This document shows, one piece after another, positions 5,451 to 8,940 of a stretch of 8,940 nt of DNA. Both the position numbers and the translations under genes were made by a program. The stretch is from Eubacteriales Family XIII. Incertae Sedis bacterium (GTDB lineage: Bacteria > Bacillota > Clostridia > Peptostreptococcales > Anaerovoracaceae). The notes below the pieces were generated by a model that saw nothing but the letters and a program-made list of their open reading frames with translations, had not been told where the DNA came from and made no database searches. The stretch covers positions 1 through 8,940 of the forward strand of contig JAITKU010000233.1 in the NCBI GenBank assembly GCA_031278255.1. The letters are read 5' to 3'. How positions within the stretch are numbered: the first letter of the stretch is position 1; each line of letters opens with the position of its first letter.

Positions 5451-7802
5451 TCAGCGTATCGGACAGACCCCCGTTTCGCAGCCCTCGTCCCCGAGATCGT
5501 ACTCGATCTCTTCCTTTTCGTACTTTGAGATCAGCGAGGGGATGAAAGGTTTCATCGCGGCCGCGCGCCGCTCGTATTCCTCCCGCGAGATTTCCTCATA
5601 GGGCAGAAGTTCATAGAAGCTGTCCTCAAAGGAGAGGAAAGAGAGCGCCACCGTGTCGTCCCAATGCTCGAAAACCCATTCCTCAACGGCGTCCCATTCA
5701 TCGTCGCGCACATGGATCGTGACGGAACAGTTGTGGTCCACGTAGTGTTCCATGAACATCCTGTATATCTCAAGCTGCTCGATGGCGGAAACGTCGCGTT
5801 TGATCTTCCCCGCGGGGGCCTTTACGGGGAATTCTATGACCCGCGTCGTGCAGTTCTCCTCGCTTTGCCCGACCTCCGGAAACACGGGATAATTCAATTC
5901 CCCGCAGACCTTGACGAGCGGATCGTCGTTGCTGATGCGTATCCTCCTGAGATAGTAGGGCGCGTGGGAGAAGTGGACGCCGCTCGATACGACGGGCAGG
6001 AGGCTCAGGGTGCCCTCCGGCTTGATCGTGGTGACGAGCAGGGGCGCCGGCGTGCCGATCTCCGCCGCGTATTCCGCCGCCGCGTCCTTGGCCGTCTTGC
6101 GCAGCGCGGTCAAAAGTTCGATCTGTTCCTCCCGCGAACAGTTCAGCGCGTTGACGAGGTCCTGCCATCCCGTCAGCGAGCAGCCGAGCAGTCTGTCCCG
6201 CTGCTGGACGGCGTTCCATTCGGGTATCTCCGGTTCGCAGCAAGTCATCCTGTAACCGGCGCGCGCCGAAAGCCTCTGCGCCGCGAGCAGGCCGTCCCTG
6301 TCGAGCGTCCCGTCCTTTACAAAAGCCATGACGTTGACGGTGGTGAGGTTGCAAAGGCCCTTGGAATCCAGCAGTATCTCGGCGCAGGGGTTCACGCCTT
6401 GGAAATTCGGTCTGCGTCCCGCGCCCGCGCTTTCGTTGATCCAGCCCGGCTCGCCCGAATAACGCATTTGCTGCAGATGCCAATGCAACTCTTCGCGCGT
6501 GGGCTTCCGCCTGTAATAGATGGAATTGTTGCTCATCTGCCGATGCGCGATCTCGTTATCGATAACCCATTTTTCGTCAAGCTTCTTGTACAGCTCGCTT
6601 TTCGCCCGGACGCATTCCTTGTCGTCCTGATCGATGAGAACGATCTCGGCCGTGCGTCTGACACCGCCCACGACGACGTTTTCGCCTATGATGTTCGCGA
6701 TATCGAGGCAGTCTATGGGCCGCAGGCGCACGACGCCTCCCGCGGCGCGGCTGCCCGCCTTTTCGATCACGCGCGCGATCTTCATGAACATGTTCTTCAT
6801 GCTCTGATGTCCGCTGGCGGTGCCGCCGAAAGTGCGCAGTTTCTCGCCCTTGGCGCGCACGTGGTTGTAGTTCAAAAGAACGGTGTGAATCTTGCGGTAT
6901 TCCGTGCTGTAGAGCGCCCGCAGGAAATAATCCATCGACTGCACCCAGCCCTCCTTGCTGTCGCCGATCGTGATCTTCATCGTGTCGTTGTGGCTGAATT
7001 CGACGGATGTGTTGTCCTGCCGCAGGGCTTTCGGCACGGGCGTGTAGGACTCGTGTATGATCTCGACTTTCGTCCTGACGGCGGGCAGCTTTTCGACATC
7101 GGAGCGCAGGACGCGCACGCCGACGCCGGAACCGACCATGAGCAAGTAGAATATATCGCGGTACGCCGAGAAATTGTCGATGACCCGAAAGGAACAGTTG
7201 AAATTGGACATGGGATAGTGCTTGGAAACGTCCGTGCTGCCGACCCAAAGCGTCCGTCCCGACAGGAATTGCCTAAGCTCGTAGATATTTCTGTAGAGCT
7301 GCTCCGCCTCTTCCCGCGATGTGGGAATCAGGCTGCAATTGTATTCGACGCTGCGCCGGACCGTTTCCCACCAGTATTCCCGCCGCATTTCCTCGGGAAT
7401 CCAGCGGGAATAGGTTCTGTAGTACACGAAGCTGCCGAGTTGGTTCATCGGGGAGGGCGCGTGCTTGAAGCGGCTCACAAAGTCGTCGGAGATGATGCGC
7501 CCGTCGCGGCGCTTGCGCGCGTCGCGCGTCTTATCGCGTTCGTAGCGATAGATGATGAATTTCTTGGCGACCTCCTTGCGGTCGCCGGACATCAGGAAAT
7601 CCTCCACCAGATCCTGCAGGTCCTCGACGTGTACGGGTCTGTCGCTCTTCTCGATCTGCTTCTCGATCGCGCGGGCGATGTTCTCCGCGAGTTCCCCGTC
7701 CGCGCCGCGCGGCGTTTCCGCCATCGCGTTTTCGATGGCCAGCTTGATCTTGAGGCCGTTGAACGCGACCTGTTTCCCGTCGCGTTTGATTACAATCTTC
7801 AT
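5451..7802 (-). CDS. nrdJ: Adenosylcobalamin-dependent ribonucleoside-triphosphate reductase (class II)
   Basis: A 783-residue enzyme that reduces ribonucleoside triphosphates to deoxyribonucleotides using a B12-generated thiyl radical, with or without oxygen. An ATP-cone fills residues 1 to about 95 (VIKRDGKQVAFN at the start), implying allosteric control by ATP/dATP. The catalytic set of the Lactobacillus leichmannii monomeric enzyme is complete: Cys203 (NFNCSF) and Cys484 (GLCNLTT) as the reducing pair, Cys473 as radical site with Asn471 and Glu475 (NPCAE), and the C-terminal shuttle pair Cys775/Cys780 (CETGVC). The 11-residue step between radical and reducing cysteines and the CX4C tail match that enzyme. 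ATG at 7802 is chosen over one at 7820 because it has GGAG (7816-7813) 10 nt upstream, whereas the earlier start would include this site in the gene. No activating enzyme or second subunit is present or needed. Confidence 0.95.
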   Translation of the reverse strand: MKIVIKRDGKQVAFNGLKIKLAIENAMAETPRGADGELAENIARAIEKQIEKSDRPVHVEDLQDLVEDFLMSGDRKEVAKKFIIYRYERDKTRDARKRRDGRIISDDFVSRFKHAPSPMNQLGSFVYYRTYSRWIPEEMRREYWWETVRRSVEYNCSLIPTSREEAEQLYRNIYELRQFLSGRTLWVGSTDVSKHYPMSNFNCSFRVIDNFSAYRDIFYLLMVGSGVGVRVLRSDVEKLPAVRTKVEIIHESYTPVPKALRQDNTSVEFSHNDTMKITIGDSKEGWVQSMDYFLRALYSTEYRKIHTVLLNYNHVRAKGEKLRTFGGTASGHQSMKNMFMKIARVIEKAGSRAAGGVVRLRPIDCLDIANIIGENVVVGGVRRTAEIVLIDQDDKECVRAKSELYKKLDEKWVIDNEIAHRQMSNNSIYYRRKPTREELHWHLQQMRYSGEPGWINESAGAGRRPNFQGVNPCAEILLDSKGLCNLTTVNVMAFVKDGTLDRDGLLAAQRLSARAGYRMTCCEPEIPEWNAVQQRDRLLGCSLTGWQDLVNALNCSREEQIELLTALRKTAKDAAAEYAAEIGTPAPLLVTTIKPEGTLSLLPVVSSGVHFSHAPYYLRRIRISNDDPLVKVCGELNYPVFPEVGQSEENCTTRVIEFPVKAPAGKIKRDVSAIEQLEIYRMFMEHYVDHNCSVTIHVRDDEWDAVEEWVFEHWDDTVALSFLSFEDSFYELLPYEEISREEYERRAAAMKPFIPSLISKYEKEEIEYDLGDEGCETGVCPIR

Positions 7803-7811
7803 AAGGCGTTG

Positions 7812-7827
7812 TCTCCACATATAGTTA
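7812..7827. promoter_or_regulatory. NrdR box 2 (weaker, 10/16 match)
   Basis: TCTCCACATATAGTTA matches the NrdR consensus at 10 of 16 positions, including the unbroken core ATATAGT. Its centre lies 31 bp from box 1, with a 15-bp gap between the boxes, which is the spacing known for paired NrdR boxes (about three helical turns). It overlaps the nrdJ Shine-Dalgarno site (7816-7813), which may explain why its far half is degenerate. Confidence 0.45.
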
Positions 7828-7842
7828 CGGTTTTCGGTAATT

Positions 7843-7858
7843 ACACATTATATAGTAT
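7843..7858. promoter_or_regulatory. NrdR box 1 (14/16 match)
   Basis: ACACATTATATAGTAT matches the NrdR box consensus acaCwAtATaTwGtgt at 14 of 16 positions. It contains the -10 box of nrdJ. NrdR is the ATP/dATP-sensing repressor that controls ribonucleotide reductase genes in most bacteria; its own gene is not in the window. Confidence 0.7.
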
Positions 7859-7875
7859 AAGGCTGCCGCGCGCAA
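7847..7875 (-). promoter_or_regulatory. Promoter of nrdJ
   Basis: On the minus strand, TTGCGC (7875-7870) is followed by a 17-bp spacer and a perfect TATAAT (7852-7847). The -35 is weak and the -10 is consensus. Transcription should begin near 7840, about 38 nt before the start codon, too short a leader for a cobalamin riboswitch. Confidence 0.6.
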
Positions 7876-7925
7876 GGGGGTTTTTGAAATTCGGAGAAAA
7901 TCATGCTGGCTAAGTTGACATTGTA

Positions 7926-7998
7926 AACGCAACCCCCGCCCGATCCACTGCCGAAAGGCCGGGACCCGCGCTTCATCCGGCCGGCCGGGGGGTGCGTT
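7926..7998. repeat. Long imperfect inverted repeat between divergent promoters
   Basis: The arm AACGCAACCCCCGCCCG at 7926-7942 matches the reverse complement of 7982-7998 at 15 of 17 positions. Inside it, GGCCGG (7957-7962) can pair with CCGGCC (7977-7982), which competes with the outer stem at its base. It lies outside both predicted transcripts, between the -35 boxes of nrdJ and the VOC gene. No T-run follows on either strand, so it does not look like a simple terminator. Confidence 0.6.
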
Positions 7999-8052
7999 GA
8001 CCTTTTCAATTTTCACAGAAAAAAACAAGCATTTTTTACCGAAACATCCGAT

Positions 8053-8081
8053 TTGACATTTCGCGCCGGCCGGGCTACAAT
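8053..8081 (+). promoter_or_regulatory. Sigma-A promoter of the VOC gene
   Basis: TTGACA at 8053-8058, a 17-bp spacer and TACAAT at 8076-8081. The predicted leader is about 53 nt and is purine-rich near the start codon. Confidence 0.75.
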
Positions 8082-8140
8082 GACAGAGGTGGCATTTTAC
8101 GGCGGCGAGGGGAGACATCCGCGCCGGGAGGGGAGGCGTC

Positions 8141-8518
8141 ATGCGGTTCACATGCGTTCACAACAACATTAACGTATTCGATATGGAAAAAAGTCTGCGG
8201 TTTTACGAGGAGGCCCTCGGGCTTAAACCCGCGCGCCGCGCGGACGCGGCGGACGGCAGCTTCCGACTCGTATTTTTGGAGGACGGCCGAAGCGCCCACC
8301 AAATCGAGCTGACTTGGCTCAGGGACAGGCGGGAACCGTACAATCTCGGCGACAATGAGATTCATCTCGCGTTCCGCGCCGACGATTTTGAGGCCGCCCG
8401 CGCGAAGCACGCAAAAATGGGCGCGATCTGCTACAGCAACGAGCAGATGGGCGTGTATTTCATCAGCGATCCCGACGGTTATTGGATTGAGATCATCCCG
8501 CCGGGGGATGGGGATTAG
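8141..8518 (+). CDS. VOC-family metalloenzyme, glyoxalase I-like
   Basis: A 125-residue protein of the vicinal oxygen chelate fold, with two beta-alpha-beta-beta-beta modules. The four glyoxalase I metal positions are all present: His7 (VHNNINV), Glu56 (HQIELTW), His75 (NEIHLAF) and Glu117 (YWIEI). The sequence QIELTW...YNLGDNEIHLAF and the ending DPDGYWIEIIP closely resemble E. coli GloA, a 135-residue lactoylglutathione lyase that detoxifies methylglyoxal. Because many Clostridia lack glutathione, the true thiol partner or substrate is unknown, so no gene symbol is given. Two overlapping GGGAGG sites (8126-8131 and 8131-8136) precede the ATG by 9 and 4 bp. The gene is monocistronic, diverges from nrdJ and is followed by a tRNA gene with its own promoter. 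Confidence 0.85.
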   Translation: MRFTCVHNNINVFDMEKSLRFYEEALGLKPARRADAADGSFRLVFLEDGRSAHQIELTWLRDRREPYNLGDNEIHLAFRADDFEAARAKHAKMGAICYSNEQMGVYFISDPDGYWIEIIPPGDGD

Positions 8519-8551
8519 GAACGCAAAACGAAAAACCTTGGCGATTTTCTA

Positions 8552-8579
8552 TTGACACCGCGCCAAAATGTGTTAAAAT
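8552..8579 (+). promoter_or_regulatory. Promoter of the tRNA-Trp gene
   Basis: TTGACA at 8552-8557, a 16-bp spacer and TAAAAT at 8574-8579. Transcription should begin near 8586, giving a 5' leader of about 13 nt before the mature tRNA. Confidence 0.7.
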
Positions 8580-8598
8580 AAGAAAGCCGAACAGTCGT

Positions 8599-8674
8599 AG
8601 GGGTATAGCTCAGCTGGCAGAGCGATAGTCTCCAAAACTATGCGCCGTAGGTTCAAGTCCTACTACCCCTGCCA
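8599..8674 (+). tRNA. tRNA-Trp (anticodon CCA)
   Basis: A full cloverleaf can be drawn. Acceptor AGGGGTA pairs with TACCCCT (8599-8605 / 8664-8670), and the D stem GCTC with GAGC (8608-8611 / 8620-8623). The anticodon stem ATAGT/ACTAT (8625-8629 / 8637-8641) closes the loop CTCCAAA with anticodon CCA at 8632-8634. The variable loop is 5 nt. The T stem GTAGG/CCTAC (8647-8651 / 8659-8663) closes the loop TTCAAGT. The discriminator is G at 8671, the usual tryptophan identity base, and CCA is encoded (8672-8674). It is a lone tRNA gene. Confidence 0.97.
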
Positions 8675-8697
8675 CACGCAAATCGGTCTGTCCGGCT

Positions 8698-8739
8698 GTT
8701 CGATTTTGGCCCTGTCCGAAATTGAAGCGCCAAGGGCGC
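8698..8739 (+). repeat. Double-hairpin repeat, copy A
   Basis: A 42-bp element with two stems. The first is TTCGATTTTGG (8699-8709) with CCGAAATTGAA (8716-8726) around a 6-nt loop; it includes two G-T pairs that remain G-U pairs in plus-strand RNA. The second is GCGCC-AAG-GGCGC (8727-8739). It differs from copy B at 5 of 42 positions. It starts 24 bp after the tRNA. Confidence 0.75.
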
Positions 8740-8758
8740 GCCTTGTTTGCCCGCCGAA

Positions 8759-8799
8759 CGGTTCCTTAGGCTAAGGGTGCCGTCCGCCGCCGGGAACCG
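8759..8799. repeat. Inverted repeat between the two double-hairpin copies
   Basis: CGGTTCC (8759-8765) is the exact reverse complement of GGAACCG (8793-8799), enclosing a 27-nt loop. The loop begins with the near-palindrome CCTTAGGCTAAGG (8764-8776), which overlaps the left arm by two bases. No function is recognised. Confidence 0.5.
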
Positions 8800-8828
8800 C
8801 AGGTCCCTGTGGGAAAACCGGCGCCGTC

Positions 8829-8870
8829 GTTCAATTTTGGCTCCGTCCAAAATTGAAGCGCCAAAGGCGC
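8829..8870 (+). repeat. Double-hairpin repeat, copy B
   Basis: The second copy of the 42-bp element, 131 bp after copy A. Here the first stem is perfect: TTCAATTTTGG (8830-8840) with CCAAAATTGAA (8847-8857) around CTCCGT. It is followed by GCGCC-AAA-GGCGC (8858-8870). Downstream, CTTCAATT (8872-8879) can instead pair with AATTGAAG (8851-8858), extending the second stem at the cost of the first, so two exclusive folds exist. Copy A lacks this downstream partner. Confidence 0.75.
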
Positions 8871-8888
8871 ACTTCAATTGTTGAACGG

Positions 8889-8933
8889 ATGTTTTGAGGG
8901 GACAAGGGCTTTGCCCGCCGCCCCTCAAAACAT
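8889..8933. repeat. 13-bp perfect inverted repeat near the window end
   Basis: ATGTTTTGAGGGG (8889-8901) and CCCCTCAAAACAT (8921-8933) are exact reverse complements around 19 nt. Inside the loop GGGC-TTT-GCCC (8906-8916) forms a second small stem. No T-run follows within the window. It could be a terminator, a small non-autonomous element or an extragenic palindrome, and its right side may continue beyond the window. Confidence 0.6.
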
Positions 8934-8940
8934 AGGCGTC

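Larger units (their letters stand above)
7803..8140. other. Divergent intergenic region nrdJ / VOC gene
   Basis: These 338 bp hold no convincing gene. From left to right they contain the nrdJ Shine-Dalgarno site, two NrdR boxes and the nrdJ promoter (to 7875), an unassigned AT-rich stretch with an orphan TTGACA at 7915, a long imperfect inverted repeat (7926-7998), a poly-A/T stretch (about 8003-8040) and the promoter and Shine-Dalgarno sites of the VOC gene. A 108-codon minus-strand frame that runs through it is not believed. Confidence 0.7.
8675..8940. other. Structured non-coding tail after the tRNA
   Basis: No open frame here has a Shine-Dalgarno site or recognisable product. The stretch is unusually dense in inverted repeats: two copies of a double-hairpin element, the CGGTTCC/GGAACCG pair, and the 13-bp inverted repeat. 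This is compatible with a cluster of extragenic repeat elements or a structured non-coding RNA on the plus strand, but no known RNA family is recognised. Confidence 0.5.

Noticed and set aside
7803..7840. A cobalamin riboswitch upstream of the B12-dependent nrdJ
   Set aside because: The predicted leader is only about 38 nt and holds no B12-box-like motif, so there is no room for one; the NrdR boxes explain regulation better.
5664..7913. A 749-codon plus-strand open frame antisense to nrdJ
   Set aside because: nrdJ on the opposite strand has complete domain and catalytic motifs. The antisense frame has no recognisable motif and is explained by GC-rich codon bias leaving the complementary frame open.
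7915..7920. An orphan TTGACA that might be a second promoter for the VOC gene
   Set aside because: No -10-like hexamer lies 16-18 bp downstream; the TTGACA at 8053 has a good partner.
7825..8151. A 108-codon minus-strand frame in the nrdJ/VOC intergenic region
   Set aside because: It runs through two promoters and the NrdR boxes, has no supporting ribosome binding site and no recognisable sequence; its start lies inside the VOC gene.
8653..8928. A 91-codon minus-strand frame in the tail region
   Set aside because: It runs through both hairpin repeats and into the tRNA gene, and has no ribosome binding site or recognisable product.
8675..8940. An integrated element using tRNA-Trp as attachment site
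   Set aside because: No integrase gene and no repeated copy of the tRNA 3' end are present in the window. The inverted repeats alone do not show integration.

Overview
The window reads as a chromosomal segment of a GC-rich Gram-positive anaerobe, most likely a member of the Clostridia (Bacillota). The evidence is a sortase-assembled pilus locus of the SpaA type, strong Shine-Dalgarno sites, consensus sigma-A promoters (TTGACA / TATTAT-like), a B12-dependent ribonucleotide reductase and a single-chain aconitase of the Aquifex/Clostridia type. A finer assignment is not possible from sequence alone. No prophage, transposase, CRISPR array or defence system is visible.

Left part (1-2613, + strand): the 3' half of a pilus operon. 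It holds the cell-wall sorting end of a truncated pilin (motif FPESG), a class C pilin-polymerising sortase, a SpaA-like minor/basal pilin (signal peptide, prealbumin-like body, Pro/Glu-rich stalk, LPQTG anchor) and a second, smaller sortase. Spacings are 31, 12 and -4 bp, so the genes are almost certainly co-transcribed. The two different sorting motifs next to two different sortases suggest a split between polymerisation and wall anchoring.

Middle part (2614-5439, + strand): a metabolic operon with its own promoter. A near-consensus promoter overlaps a 20-bp perfect palindrome made of two TGTATACA units, the shape expected for a GntR/FadR-type operator. Downstream are an aconitate hydratase and, overlapping it by ATGA, an FCD-domain GntR regulator. 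The likely logic is a regulator that controls its own operon in response to a carboxylic acid such as citrate or a related compound. The leader between promoter and aconitase carries a possible leaderless 33-codon ORF and a weak attenuator-like hairpin.

Right part: nrdJ (7802-5451, - strand) is a monomeric-type adenosylcobalamin-dependent ribonucleoside triphosphate reductase with an N-terminal ATP-cone and all catalytic cysteines. It converges on the GntR gene with an 11-bp gap. Its promoter region carries a 14/16 match to the NrdR box and a weaker second box 31 bp away. Diverging from it is a small glyoxalase-I-like VOC enzyme (8141-8518) with its own promoter, then a tRNA-Trp(CCA) with its own promoter. 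The last 266 bp hold no convincing gene but contain a duplicated 42-bp double-hairpin element and a 13-bp perfect inverted repeat.

The most useful leads are the GntR operator/leader, the NrdR box pair, the two-motif pilus sorting arrangement with an apparently lidless class C sortase, and the structured repeats after the tRNA. No wholly new system is evident.
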